This document shows positions 35,130 to 46,820 of a DNA stretch of 64,000 nt, piece by piece (the first letter of the stretch is position 1; every line of letters starts with the position of its first letter). Below the pieces are notes generated by a model. The model saw nothing but the letters and a program-made list of their open reading frames with translations, was not told the DNA's origin and did not search any database. The position numbers and the translations under genes are program-made. The DNA is from Gnetum montanum (taxonomy: Eukaryota; Streptophyta; Gnetopsida; Gnetales; Gnetaceae), in NCBI GenBank assembly GCA_015680685.1, contig MNCI01003467.1, positions 64,440-128,439 of the forward strand, written 5' to 3'.

Positions 35130-35227
35130 GGCTAACATAGAAATCATGATATCGTATCTAGGCTATGATATCGCATACTCGATATTGTGTACCCAATATT
35201 GGGGGCTTGGAAAACCACAATTCATCA

Positions 35228-36000
35228 CCCTTAATAGCCAAGTCACCAAAGTAGGTACAAGATTATTCATATAAGAATAAGAAATAGTAATCATTCTTTT
35301 AGCCTATATCAAATACAAGAAAGTAATAGAAATTGGAACCATCCTATGCAAAGTAAAGCTAGTAATTATCCTATGAGAGAAGATAAAAAACAAAGCATTA
35401 GGATGGGATCATCTTAATTTTGAAGATATTACATATGTGGTGGACCTCATTTAATGATTTTTTATAGAAAAAATCAGTCCAAGACTACTAGCCAAGATAA
35501 CAAAAAATTAGTTCAAAATGTGTCGCAATATTTTCATCAACCTACGGGAAGACTTTAGGTTGCAGTTGAAAATCAAGTTGTGTAATTTTAGAATTTTATC
35601 ATAGAAGGTGAGGATCTACTAAATGATAAATAGGTATCAAATTTATTTGATTATGATGCCACTCATTTATTCTTCTCATCTAGGTTGTGGTTAAATGAAA
35701 ATCTAAGCTATGTATCAATAAAGGGGTATATTGAGTTGCCTAATGGGTCTAAGGCCAAGGTCTAGAGGAAGGTACAAGGATGTACATTATTTGTAAGTGG
35801 GAGAAATTTTAAGTTAGAATTAATGATCATAAATTTAGGAATCTTTGCATTGTATTCGGCATGGATTGGTTATGTTTACATAAAGTAATTATTGATTTTA
35901 TGGAAAGTAAAATTAATTTAAAGGTTAATGGTCAAGAAATCAAAATTCAAGGGGAACCTAAGATAGTTGTGAGAAACTTGTTTCTAAAATAAAAATTAAT
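35228..36000 (+). pseudogene. Gag end and aspartic protease, element F
   Basis: After element G, gag resumes with a Gln/Asn/Ser-rich spacer and a His-type knuckle remnant near 35440-35455. The protease reads SNLFDYDATHLFFSSRLWLN where chromoviruses have VLFDSGATHSFIS, so the catalytic DSG is now DYD. ELPNGSKAKV and a later FGMDWL-like block (GMDWLCLHKVIIDFMESKI near 35865-35905) complete it. Inactive. Confidence 0.75.
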
Positions 36001-36114
36001 AGGAACCTTCAAAGGGATAATTAAGTCTTTATTATTTATTGCAAAGTGATAATTTTGGAAGATGATGAATATTCTTAATATGTTGTTCCTATTGTATGTA
36101 AGTACAAAGATATT

Positions 36115-36840
36115 TTGCCAAAGAGCTTTTAGTAATGCCACCTCATCAAGCAATTGAGTTTACTATAGAATTTTTTTTAGGAATAGCACCTTATAGGATG
36201 TCTCCTACAAAAATGATAGAACTAAAGTTATAGTTAGAAGAGCTTCTACAAAAGGGCTTTATTAAACCTAGTGTTTCTTCATGCAGTTCACAAGTTTTAT
36301 TTGTTAAAAGGAAGGATGACACATTAAGTCTATGCATTGATTATCACCAACTGAATAAGATTACCATCAAGAACAAATATCCTTTGCCAATAATAGATGA
36401 TTTATTTGATTAATTGAAAGAAGTTAGGATATTTTCTAAAATAGATCTCAAATCAAGATATCACCACTTTGAATTAAAGAAGAAGACATTGGCAAATTAT
36501 CATTTAGAACTAGATATGGAAATTTTAATTTTAAAATGATGTCTTTTAAAATTTCTAATACTCCATGGGTATTTATGAGTTTAATGAACCACATTTTTTA
36601 GCCATATCTAGACTCATTTATGATAGTCTTCATAGATGACATTTTGACTTACTCCAAGAGTTATAAGGAACATGAATAGCATGTTAGAATTATTTTGCAA
36701 GTGTTAAGAGATCATAAATTGTATGAAATCCTAAACAAATATGCATTTTTTCAAGAAAGTATGTAATGTTTAGAACATGTAGTCTCATGAAGTGGGATAG
36801 TAGTTGATAATGAGAAGATTAAAGTAATAATAGAGTGGCC
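36115..36840 (+). pseudogene. Reverse transcriptase, element F
   Basis: Blocks: [72 protein letters not shown], a frameshift near 36535, then FKMMSFKISNTPWVFMSLMN and FMIVFIDDILTYSKSYKEHE. The catalytic FIDD (36629-36640) is intact. Motif wording (VxxKRKDDTLxLCIDYxxLN, [18 protein letters not shown]) is that of plant chromoviruses. Several stops (for example in FDQL, HE*H) break it. Confidence 0.85.
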
Positions 36841-37194
36841 AATAGAAAACAAATGTCAAGAAAATATGTAGTTTCTTAGGTTTAGTAGAATACTATAGGC
36901 ACTTCATTATTAATTTTTCAAAAGGTAAAAAATTCATTAATAGGTCTTCTTAGGAAAGAGAAGTAGTTCAATTAGACAAAAAAATGTTAAAAATATTTTG
37001 ATAGACTCAAACAATTCCTTATAACTACACTTCTATTAGCCATGCTTGATGTTAGCAATTCTTATCTAATCTACACTAATGCATCAAGAGAAGGTTTGGA
37101 TTATGTTTTAATGCAAGATGATAGGGTAATTACTTATGAGTCCTACTAGCTTAAAATTCATGAAAAGAATTATCCTACTTATGACTTGGAACTC
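36841..37194 (+). pseudogene. RNase H, 5' part, element F
   Basis: YTNASREGLDYVLMQDDRVI (first catalytic Asp changed to Asn) and HEKNYPTYDLEL are the chromovirus RNase H start. The frame stops at DLEL, exactly where element E begins. The next 60-70 residues of the domain are missing on the far side, where F resumes at LAANALTRRG. Confidence 0.8.
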
Positions 37195-37901
37195 TGGCAG
37201 TTTTACCACTCTAGAGATAAAATAATTTCCATGTGCCTGTAGTAGGAACTCCAAAGTGAACGGATCTTTATTCGAGCAAATATTGTACCTGAACACAAGT
37301 TTGTGTATGGAAATAAAGACGAACTTCTTGGATAAACCTTGCAATGCATGGAATAGGCTAATTAGGACTTTATTTATTGTTATTTACTATTTAACATTTA
37401 AATTTTTTCATAGTTAATTAAATTTCTCTCAACCCTTCTCTCCTAGTTAAGTGCCTCAATACGACCACTTCGAGCACGTGCATTACGCTTGGTGATCCAA
37501 GCAACAACTAGTGTTTGGTAACCAAGGTTGCATTAGTTCAGGGTGTGAATGGTAAGTGGGAACGGATGCTGATGCTAGGTTAATATAGGCTTAGTTAGTT
37601 AGTTAAAGTTAGTCAATTAGTCTCTTCACCCTTCACCTTGTTAGCATAGGAGATAAAATAGAAAAGATAAACAAATCATTTATCTCAAACTTACTTAACC
37701 ATATAATTGTGACAACTACAAGTAAGTCTAGGAAGACAACGAATGATTAACCTTAAGTGTTCCATAAGGCGTGTAGGCACTTAGTCTGTGAAGTTCGAGT
37801 GGATTGTGCATGCTACGCTCATATTCGTATGGTTGAGTGTAGGGGNCGTGCATGCTATGCTCATATTCGTATGGTTGAGTGTAGGGGTACCTCGCCACTC
37901 A
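37195..37901 (+). repeat. 5' LTR of element E, U3 missing
   Basis: Matches the 3' LTR from 46156 onward (TTGTACCT, AATGCATGGAATAGGCTAAT, GCTGATGCTAGGTTAAT, GTTCCATAAGG). The part of the 3' LTR before 46156, with TATA box, has no counterpart here. It ends CGCCACTCA. The N at 37846 separates a duplicated 40-bp piece. Confidence 0.85.
37806..37887. other. 40-bp duplication around an N (assembly)
   Basis: 37806-37845 and 37848-37887 are the same 40 bases with one difference (CTACGCTC versus CTATGCTC), separated by N and one base. The 3' LTR has a single copy, so this is most likely an unmerged overlap. Confidence 0.9.
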
Positions 37902-37905
37902 TCAT

Positions 37906-37923
37906 TGGTGTCGTTGCTAGGGA
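37906..37923 (+). promoter_or_regulatory. Primer-binding site of element E
   Basis: TGGTGTCGTTGCTAGGGA follows the LTR end by four bases. It differs from the Athila-type site TGGCGCCGTTGCCGGGGA by three C-to-T or G-to-A changes. Confidence 0.8.
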
Positions 37924-38049
37924 CTAAGTGTTTGTGCACTAAGTAGAACATAGAAGATTATCCACATCGTTGGGAGCTTAAATGAACCTTAGGGTTAATT
38001 AAATGAAAAATTTGTATAACGGTTAAATAGCACACCAAATTAAATAACA

Positions 38050-40395
38050 ATGTCTTCTTCTCACAACAATAATTCACCACCTAGGGATTATACTAGAAAC
38101 AGTCGGCAACATCAAACACATAACCAAAATCTACCAGTTCCTCAACAATACCGAGTGGTATATAATCATCCCAATGAGTACATACCAAATTTTACCTTTA
38201 TCTCCCATTAAGATGAATAGCTGCGATGGAGAGACTTGCAAGGTAACATAGTGTTACCCATAGATCAGTCAGTCCCAAACATGCTCCTCCATGCTTTGGC
38301 ATAGATTGGCATGACACAAATATATGCTGAATACGTTGTAGACGATATCAACACAAGGGATTATCATCCCACAGAAGCACAACGTTTAAGGGACTCGAGG
38401 AAGGAGAGCCACCATACAATGTTGAAGGAAAAAAGGGTCCCACATGTCCTAAGTAAAATTAGAGATGGTGAACCACTTCGAATAGGTTCTCCATCTAATG
38501 ATGTTTCCCCTCCTAACGATGGTGAGGAGGTAGGGTATCAAAACCTATACTCCACGATACAAAACCCTGGTTATAATCCCCGTGAACACCAACTGTTCAC
38601 TGAGGGAACAATAATAGATGACAAGGATGAGCACTTGGATCATCATCACAATTGGGGCCATAGCCACAGAAGAGAAGGTAAGAAGCATCGTCATGGTGAT
38701 GGTTCTCCTTCTTCTTCCCCTTCATCACATCACTCACCCTCTCCTTCCACATCTGGGCATAGCCACTAAGAACATAATGGTGAGGATAGAGGGAGGCAAA
38801 ATGAGAAACCTCGATGAGAGAGTCGAGAGCGAGCACGAGGGCATGAACAAAGGGAAAGTAGGAAACAATGTAGACATCATAGAAGTCATGAAAGAGATGA
38901 TCATGATGAACCCCTACTTACCACCCAGAGTATGTTAGATATAATAGAGGTAGCTAGAATACCCACGAGGCATCAAAGAGATAGTCAGATCAAGCGCTTA
39001 GACATGAATACTATCCCACGCTTCAAATGATGATACAATGCAGATCTACAAAATCATTTACAAGAATTCCATGATGCCTACGCCTTGCAAAACATAGAAA
39101 ATGAGTGGCAGAAACTAAAGTTGTTTTGTAGGACACTCATAAAGAAAGCAGAGAGTTGGTACCAGTCCTTAGAACTGGAAACAATTAGGAGATGAAGTAC
39201 AATGTTAGAATTTTTCAATGAAAAATACCAAACATACTCCAGAGTGTCTAACTTTCATAAACAGATCCAAGGATGGAAACAGGGTAATCATGAACCCTTG
39301 AATGCTACCATGAGCTGATACTATGCATTGCTACATCGTTGCCCAGGCCATGATTACACACAGCGAGATCAACTACGCCACCTCATAGATGGCTAAGGTA
39401 TGAAACTATGAGAAGCCTTGGTACTTATGCCCAAGGGAGACTATCAGAGCTTAGATCCCATGAAATTCATCTCTTGTTGGAGAAAGTATCCAAAGAGGAA
39501 GGGGAGCTACAAAAAAGAGAGAGCATGAAAGAGTATAAATGCGATCCTTCCCTTCAAAAGAAGGGAGTGAGATTTTGTGATGAGGAGGATGAGTCACCAC
39601 TCAAAGAGTTGGTGAATAGAAAAACCTTGCCCCTCTAGAAGTTAACAACCAAAGTGTCAGCTAAGGAGGATCAATTGTGGGATTCCTTACACTCTAAACT
39701 TGAAACTATCTTAAAAATTGTAGAGAAATCTAAGGAGAAACGAAGTAGTGAATCTGATAAGAAAAAGAGGAGAGATGTAGGTCATGCACATAACAATGGT
39801 AAGGGAAAAATGATAATCTCCAATGAGGTTGTGGATTTTGACATAGACAATGATGGTGGATGTGAGATTTTCCAATATGACCATCCTAAGGTATGTTGTC
39901 CAATCATCTCACATCTACAAGAGTATGGGGTGTATGCAATTAACCCAAGACTTAACAGATGGAAAACACCCCGAAGGTTACCTTATCCCCAAGGTAACTT
40001 GAGGCAGTTCCACCAACCATTAATGTACTATCCAAGTGGAACTCCACCACAACCCATCAAGCAACATTAGCAATGGAAACACCCACAATCATGTTGGATG
40101 CCACCGCCTAGACAACAATACCCTTACCGACAACTTGATCCTTATGGTTATTATGTGCAGTAGTCGATTTCTCCAAGTACTCTATGGGTCATATAACCCC
40201 ACCATGTTACTACCAAGTTCGAGAGTATTTTAGGACTCTTTATCCTCTGGGAGACACTCCATACCCATACTATCCTCTGAATCCATCCGCATCTCTTACA
40301 TCGGTAGCTCCACCACCAACCACTTCAACAATGCCAATGGTATTTCCCATTCAACCGCAACAACCCAATATCATGAGGGCTCCAAATCCTTAATT
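38050..40395 (+). pseudogene. Gag of element E
   Basis: ATG at 38050 starts MSSSHNNNSPPRDYTRNSRQ. One phase continues to about 39415 through about nine stops, then one frameshift, then another phase to about 40390. A His/Ser/Pro-rich segment lies at 38635-38768, followed by an Arg/His/Glu-rich one. The core reads HLQEFHDAYALQNIENEWQK, LFCRTLIKKAESWYQSL, FFNEKYQTYSRVSNFHKQIQ and YYALLHRCPGHDYTQRDQLR. After it come a charged Lys/Glu region, FQYDHPKVCCPIISHLQEYG and a Pro/Tyr-rich tail. No CCHC knuckle is visible. Capsid function is inferred from the gag core. Confidence 0.8.
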
Positions 40396-40417
40396 CTTAG
40401 TTGGTTCTGACAATCCT

Positions 40418-41068
40418 ATGCCAAAAAGAGTTTTCTTGAGAATGAATAATCCAACCAAGCCCTCACCTTCACAAACGGTTGAACATCTAAACACCTCCAT
40501 ACCAAATAAGGTTTCGAGACCTCCTTCAACCAAAAAATTAAGGCCAATGCACAAGGTTATGTTAACACATATTGTTACTGACTGGATTAAGGTAGGCCAC
40601 CTTCCCAAGAAATTCTCTAATCCTGGAAGCCCCCTAATTTATCTCCAAGTCGTTGGGAATGAACCTCATAAGGCTCTTCTTGACTCAGGCTCTAGAGTCA
40701 ACTTAATTTCACAAGAATTGTATAAAACATGGAATCTACCTCCACTCAAGGAGAGCAATATTCACTTAGAGTTAGCTAACTAGTCCATCACTATTCATTT
40801 GGGATAGGTTGAGGACATTGTTACCACCATAGGTGGTTGGTCATACCCAGTTGATTTTCTGGTGATCCAAATAAACAATGACAAAGGGGACTTCCCAATA
40901 ATAATGGGAAGGGCATGGCTGAGCACAATAGATGCATGTCTAGGAATCTGCAATCTTTCCCTAGAAATATCCAAGAACAATACTTTTGGAAAGATTGAGA
41001 AGAAAAAAGTTCCATGCATCACATATAGTGACACAAGGTGCCATTGCGTGCAAAAATCATGGGTAATG
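40418..41068 (+). pseudogene. Aspartic protease, element E
   Basis: HIVTDWIKVGHLPKKFSN leads to PHKALLDSGSRVNLISQELY, with the catalytic DSG intact, then VDFLVIQINNDKGDFPIIMG and GRAWLSTIDACLGICNLSLE, the second conserved block (ILGRPFLxTxxAxID in related elements). One stop separates the halves near 40782. It shares phase with RT. Confidence 0.85.
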
Positions 41069-41170
41069 TAGAGTTTAACATTTCCTGCATACAATCGGTG
41101 TGCACAAGACATTGATATACAAAAGTGCCTATATGCAGTAGCCACATGATAAGAAAACACATAGTGGCTA

Positions 41171-42110
41171 ATGGTTGACCAAGAAAGAAATTTGATGAAA
41201 TGCATGGAACTAATTGAGGGGATCACTAGTGCTTACATTGAAAGCATGGATGCACTTGAGCAAGTTCATTGCCAACTTCTAGCCCTTAACCCTAAAAAAA
41301 TTAACTGGGGAAAGTTGGAGATTCTTGATAAGTTTAAACAAGAGCCCATGGATTTAAAACCATTGCCCACCGATCTGGAATACATGACCCTTAAAAATGG
41401 AGAACCGGTAATCATCAACATAAACCTTGCCCCCAAACAAAAAGAGAGTTTGCTAAAGGTGATAAATAAATGGTCAACAGCCTTTTCCTGTTCATACCCT
41501 AAATTAACTGGAATAGATCCTAGGATATGCCAGCATCGGATTTACATAGATTCCTCCATGAAGCCTCGAAAACAACCACAGAGGCGATTGAATCCGAAGT
41601 TGAAACAAATAGTGAAAGAAGAAATAGAGCAACTTCTCAAGGCTAGGTTCATTTATCCCATTGCTGATAGTGAATGGGTTAGTCCTCTAGTAATTGTACC
41701 TAAAAAAGGAGGCAAATGGAGGGTATGCATAGATTTTAGGCTATTAAATATGGAAACATTCAAGGATCACTTCCCATTGCCATTTTTTAACCAGATCTTA
41801 GACACTATAGCAGGGCATCACTATTACATTTTTCTGGATGGTGATAGTGGGTACAACCAAATATGGATCGCATGAGAAGGCCAAGCCAAAATAATGTTCA
41901 CCAGTCCTTGGGGAACATTTGGATATAAACAAATGTCATTTGGCTTGTACAATGCCCCTGCCATGTTTCAATGATTATTTCTAAGCATATTTCAACATCA
42001 AATTGGTAATGGAGTAAAAGTCTTTATGGACGACTTCTCCACTTATGGGTCAAGGTTTGATCAAGCCCTAGACCAGTTAGAGCAGGTGCTGAAATGATGC
42101 ATTTGAAACA
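41171..42110 (+). pseudogene. Reverse transcriptase, element E
   Basis: The open part to 41875 reads LKPLPTDLEYMTLKNGEPVI, GIDPRICQHRIYIDSSMKPR, PQRRLNPKLKQIVKEEIEQL, YPIADSEWVSPLVIVPKKGG, KWRVCIDFRLLNMETFKDHF and LDGDSGYNQIWIA. After a TGA the same phase continues with FTSPWGTFGYKQMSFGLYNA and the catalytic VFMDDFSTYG (FMDD at 42023-42034, intact). Two internal stops, no frameshift. Wording is closest to Athila RT. Confidence 0.9.
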
Positions 42111-42690
42111 ACCTAAAGCTCAACTGGTAGAAAATCCATTTGACACACTAGCTACTATAGGAGATTTATTGAGAACTTCTCCAAGATTTCCAAACCGTTG
42201 GTAGAACTGACGAAAAAAGATGCACCCTTTGAATGGACCAAGGAATGTGAACGAGCATTCCAAAATTAAAAAAAAGGCTTGTGGAAACCTCTATTCTACA
42301 AGCCCCTGACTGGTCTAGGCCATTCCATATCATGACCGACGCATCTAATTATGCCTTAGGAGCTGTACTGACACAATTAGATGAACAAAAATGACCTTAT
42401 TACATCCACTGTGCTAGTAAGAGTATCACCGGTGCACAACTCAACTACATAACTACAGAAAAGGAATTAATGGTTGTAGTGTTTGCACTAAAAAAATTTA
42501 GGCACTATGTTTTGGGCTACAAAGTATACATCCATACAGATCATAGTGCAATTAGGTTCCTCATGAACAAGCCAACGGTTAGCCCACGTATCATACGTTG
42601 GTTGGTAATCCTTTAGGAGTTCGATTTAACAATAGTAGACCCCAAAGGCACCAAGAATGTAGTCACAGATCACTTATCTCGGTTGCACTG
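42111..42690 (+). pseudogene. RT connection and RNase H, element E
   Basis: About 50 residues of the connection are deleted near 42150, between LKLNW and [17 protein letters not shown]. RNase H proper: FHIMTDASNYALGAVLTQLD, LNYITTEKELMVVVFALKKF, IHTDHSAIRFLMNKPTV and NVVTDHLSRLHW. All four catalytic acids (D, E, D, D) are visible. One extra small indel occurs in the A-run near 42270. Confidence 0.85.
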
Positions 42691-42699
42691 GGATAGCAA

Positions 42700-44035
42700 A
42701 GAGGATGAATATGCCGTATTTGATCATTTTCCTAATGAAACCCTCTTTGCCAATGTAGTGAATAACCAACCCATGGGAACAAATTGGTATAGTAGCATTC
42801 TTACTTATCTCCTTTCTCAACAAACACCATAGGGGTTGGACTTTAGGAAGAAACAATAGCTCCTTCACAAAACCAAGTACTTCATGGAAATCAAGGGACA
42901 GCTCTATAAATTCTATCCTGATGGCTTGGTTTGATGGTTTGTGCCCAATGAGGATCAATTAAAAGTTCTCCAAGATGCTCATGAGGGCCCCTATGGGAAT
43001 CACTATGCCAGGAGACGAACAACTACCAAGATCCTACTTACAGGATATTACTGGCCAATAGTATTTTGGGATGCCCATCATTTTGCCCAATCTTGTGAAC
43101 GCTGCCAACGTGATGGTGGAATGACTGCTAGAATGGAGGGTCGACAACAATGGATTGAACCTTTGGAACCCTTCGACATCTGGGGAATAGATTTTATGGG
43201 GCCCATTACAACAATGTCCAATAGAAAAGCATATATCATTGTTGCTATTGACTATTTAACCAAATGAGCTAAAGCAACTACTGTAATAGATTGCACATCG
43301 TAAATGGCTACATGATTTGTACAACAAAAAATCATAAATAGGTTTGGTGTGCCATGTGCACTCATCTCTAATAATGGGACACATTTTATGGGAGCACCCT
43401 TTTGCAAATTGATGCAATGCTTAGGGGTTGAACATAAATTGACCACACCTTACCACCCCCAAGCTAATGGCCAAGCCAAGGTTACTAATCAGGAGATTAC
43501 GAGAATATTAATGAGAACAATTAGCAAATTTAGGCGAGATTGGAGCATGAAACTGAACGACACTCTCTGGGCGTACCGCTTCACTTGGAAACTCCCTATA
43601 AGCTACTCTCCCTATGAGTTAGTATACAGAAAATTGCCAAAGCTCCCTATATAGATTGAGCTCCGTACACTATCCATGTCATGCAACCTTCACCTTGACC
43701 TTGACCTAGCAAAAAAACAAAGATTGGAAACTCTAAACATGCTAGACGAGAATAGATTGGTTGCTCTGTCATTAAATGAGTTGCACAAGGCACATAATAA
43801 ATAGCATCATGACTTAAGAATTTGAAGGTTTAGGTACCAATCGGGAGATAAGTTCCTTTACTGGAATCCCACGCATGTACCACAATGTACGAAATTTCAA
43901 ACATTGTGGGAAGGACCCTATATTATTCATACAACCTTTCCCTCTAGAGCCATGAAAATAAACAAGCCTGAAAGCCCAGATAAGAGGTTATTGGTTAATG
44001 TGCAACAAAAAAAAAACCCTTCCGTGAACCAAAAA
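42700..44035 (+). pseudogene. Integrase, element E
   Basis: Zinc region HEGPYGNHYARRRTTTK and CERCQRDGG. Core: PFDIWGIDFMGPITTMSNRK (first Asp kept), GVPCALISNNGTHFMGAPFC (the usual SDNG has become SNNG, losing the second catalytic Asp) and PYHPQANGQAKVTNQEITRI (the Glu position reads K, although a nearby QE is present). C-terminal: TLWAYRFTWKLPISYSPYEL, SGDKFLYWNPTHVPQ and LWEGPYIIHTTFPSRA. Mostly one phase with several stops. Inactive. Confidence 0.85.
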
Positions 44036-45938
44036 TAGCCAGTACAAATTACACCTCTGCTATTGGGCAACCTCGCTCTTTATTTCGGATCTCTCCCTTT
44101 TCATTCAGTCATGGGGGAGATGGCCACCTATGCTAATAATTTTAGGTCCTTATTTATTTTTATTTATTCTTTTACACATTTTTGTTTACGCATTTTTGTT
44201 TTACACATTTTTGTTTTGAACATTTTTTTCTTACAAATTTCTTTAACATTTCTTGTTTTTTTCTTACAACATCATTTATACTTTTTCATTTTGTGTGTGT
44301 GTGTGTTTGTGTGTGTTTTATCCATCCTATAAGTTTTTCACCCAATAAGTGTTCTTCATGATAGTATGAACTATTTTTCCATTTGATTGCTAATGTTTGG
44401 TTTTTACCTTTAAGTTATGATGTTGATACTAAGGTATGTTTCTTTTGATATGACAGGCAATGAGTCCACTTCACCCATACATCCACAACATTCTATGGTC
44501 TCTCTTGGCTTGGAAATGTACAATCCCTTTCTAATAAGAACCATCAACAAATCAGTAACTAGGTATTTCTCAAACTAAGGAAGGACTCAAGGATTTAAAA
44601 GGGTGTGACTTCAAGGGAACTTGGTGCATTTGTGTTGGCCATTCTCTTGGATGCTTGGATGTTTTCTTCTTGAGTTTTCTTAATGTTCTAATTTCACTCA
44701 ATTATTGGGAAGTTGAGCTAATAAAAATAACAAAGTCTTTGCATGGTGTGATTCTAACGCATAAACACATACAACAAAAAAAAAGTGAAAGTGAGAATTC
44801 AAAGCACACCCCTTATACAAAATAATCCCTTGGGCTACAAGCATTGGTTATGGAACTCAAAATAAAAATGTTCCCTCTAACTAAGGCCCTCCTCGCTTCC
44901 CATTCTTTTCTCCTTCATTTTGTCAAAATGGTGGTGGCTCTTTGGAGATGCATTCTTGTCATTCAAGTGGATGGATTGGCCGAATGCATTAATGCGAAGT
45001 CACTGGATGTGGTTTCTTTGAGGCCGGAGTGGGAATGAGATTTACCAAGTCACATTAATCATAAAACACAAAAGGGGATGTACACCACCTTGTTCTTGAG
45101 ACTCCATTCCATTCTCTTCTTTCCATCATTCTTCCTCCATTATTCACCTCATTGTCGGTTGTATCAGTAGTGTATATTTTGCTGGATACATTGTTTTCTT
45201 TTTGGTAAATTCTTGCGGTTAAGACTTTAACTCTAATTCCAAAGGACATTCCCAGAGCCTATGGACTCTTCGAATGTGGGTTTGTTAGGGAATTAAGGGC
45301 ATGAGCCTACTTTGGGGAGGACCCACTGGCATTCCTACTTGGTGCATCCATTAAATTCTTTCCCATAAATTTTTGCAATCCACTCTCTTTTGTTCATTTC
45401 CATCTTGACATCCACTTCACCAATGTTACAGTTGTCTCTTTTTCTCCATATTTCTTATTCTTTTTCTTCCTCCATTCTATTGCTAATAGAGGTTTGCTCT
45501 TAGTCATGGGGGTCCTGACCAAATGTTTTTGATTTTTTCCTAACCCCTACACCTTCGGTTGTCATCATTAATATATCTCCAGATCCATATCAGCCATACC
45601 ACAACCCAGCCAATGGATCTTTTACCAAATCAAAGTATCAATTACATGATGATTCATTTACCCTTGCTAATATAAGATTGTGTGCAAATGGCAATCATGC
45701 AATAACGGATTGGATCTGGAGGGAACACTTGGAATGGATCGGTGCTGAAGCAGCTATGCAAGGAACAAGACCGATGGTGCACTTATGGATGGACAACGAA
45801 AGGCACAATCTTGCAATTGGCAGTAGAAGATTTTTTTCTTTTCTCTCTTCTCTCTCAGCTACCAAATGAGGCCTAATGTCAAATGTACAAGGTGTTCACT
45901 CTTGTTGTCATGAACACTAGTTTCGTCATGTCTTGTAA
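44036..45938 (+). other. Non-coding 3' region of element E
   Basis: T-rich DNA with the GT microsatellite at 44292-44318. Short open segments (44063-44332, 44844-45038) look like chance frames; I see no envelope-like domain or coding motif. Athila-like elements often carry a long region here. Confidence 0.55.
44292..44318. repeat. (GT)n microsatellite
   Basis: TG repeated with one TTT interruption. Confidence 0.9.
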
Positions 45939-46820
45939 TGATGATCCATTCACATGTCATCCCATTCATCATTAGTTCCATTCAATCAATAATCCCATAC
46001 CTTCCCAACATTTTTTCATGGGGTATGATGGGATGCGATATCATGGCGTCCGTGCACGATATCGCGTACGTGATATTGCGGTGCATCGCCAAGTCTATAA
46101 ATAAGAGGCGGCTCTCCCTTGTTCCACAGTTTAGGCCTAGACTGTAGGGAAACTTTGGCAGTTTTACCTCTCCAGAGATGGAATAATATCCATGTGCCCA
46201 CAGTAGGTACTTCAAAGTGAACGGATCTTTATTCAACAAAATATTGTACCTAAACACAAGTTTGTGTACAGAAATAAAGACAAACCTCTTGGATAAACCT
46301 TGTAATGCATGGAATAGGCTAATTAGGACTTTATTTATTGTTATTTACTATTTACCATTTAAATGCTTTCGTAGTTAATTAAATCTCTCTCAACCCTTCT
46401 CTCCTAGTTAAGTACCTCAGTATGACCACTTCAAGCACGTGTGTTATGCTTGGTGATCCCAACAACGACTAGTGTTTGGTAATCAAGGTTGCATCGGTTC
46501 AAGGTGTGAATGGTAAGTGGGAATGGATGCTGATGCTAGGTTAATTTAGGCTTAGTTAGTTAGTTAAAGTTAGTCAATTAGTCTCTTCACCCTTCACCTT
46601 GTTAGCATAGGAGATAAAACAGAAAAGATAAAAAAATCATATACCTCAGACTTACATAACCATATAATTGTGACAACTAAAAGTAAGTCTGGGAAGACAA
46701 CGAATGATTAACCTTAAGTGTTCCATAAGGTGTGTAGGCACTTAGTCTACAACGTTCGACCGGATCATGCGTGCTACGCTCGTATTCGTATGGTTGAGTG
46801 TAGGGATACCTCGCCACTCA
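45939..46820 (+). repeat. 3' LTR of element E
   Basis: Starts TGATGATCCATTC (compare TGATGAATT at the start of LTR G) and ends CGCCACTCA. It contains a GATATC-rich block (46036-46080), a TATA box and then the segment shared with the 5' LTR. The start is inferred from similarity to G, because the 5' copy lacks this part. Confidence 0.7.
46096..46103 (+). promoter_or_regulatory. TATA box of E 3' LTR
   Basis: AAGTCTATAAATAAGAGGCG, just after the GATATC-rich block, as in the LTRs of G. Confidence 0.75.

Larger units (their letters stand above)
26238..35227 (-). mobile_element. Element G: gag-bearing, pol-less element of the E family
   Basis: Minus strand. Its two LTRs (35227-34312 and 26840-26238) share phrases such as AAGTGAGGTGTATGATATGA, GTGATATCTTAATTAA and GTGCTATATTTATAGGCTAA. 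PBS at 34307-34290, gag at about 33990-32290, an unassigned interval, then a long coiled-coil frame at about 29560-27040. No RT or IN motif is visible. G interrupts the gag of element F. Flanks TTTCA (left) and CCCTT (right) are not a clear target duplication. Confidence 0.7.
34312..35227 (-). repeat. 5' LTR of element G
   Basis: Minus strand begins TGATGAATTGTGG and ends GTGCTCA. It holds the GATATC-rich block (35146-35205), TATA box (35129-35122) and a terminal TGGTTGAGTGTAGGGGTACG phrase shared with element E LTRs. The single N at 34923 separates a 53-bp duplication (assembly), so its true length is about 54 bp shorter. Confidence 0.75.
37195..46820 (+). mobile_element. Element E: Athila-like Ty3/gypsy element
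   Basis: 5' LTR remnant (37195-37901), PBS (37906), gag, protease, RT, RNase H, integrase, a 1.9-kb non-coding 3' region and a 3' LTR (45939-46820). The two LTRs agree at roughly nine bases in ten by eye. The 5' LTR lacks the first about 217 bp (U3 with promoter). RT and RNase H wording (PQRRLNPKLKQ, DHFPLPFFNQ, TTEKEL, TDHLSRL) and the Asp-type PBS place it near Athila in the OTA clade. It interrupts the RNase H of F. Confidence 0.8.

Noticed and set aside
37195-37200. TG at 37195 taken as the true LTR start of E
   Set aside because: The 3' LTR continues about 217 bp further upstream with a TATA box, so this TG is a deletion end point.
40795-41226. 143-residue minus-strand open frame
   Set aside because: Lies opposite the recognised protease and RT lead-in of element E; a shadow frame.
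44063-44332. Phe/Leu-rich 89-residue frame as a possible envelope-like membrane protein
   Set aside because: It is only T-rich DNA with a GT microsatellite; no start context, signal or conserved match.
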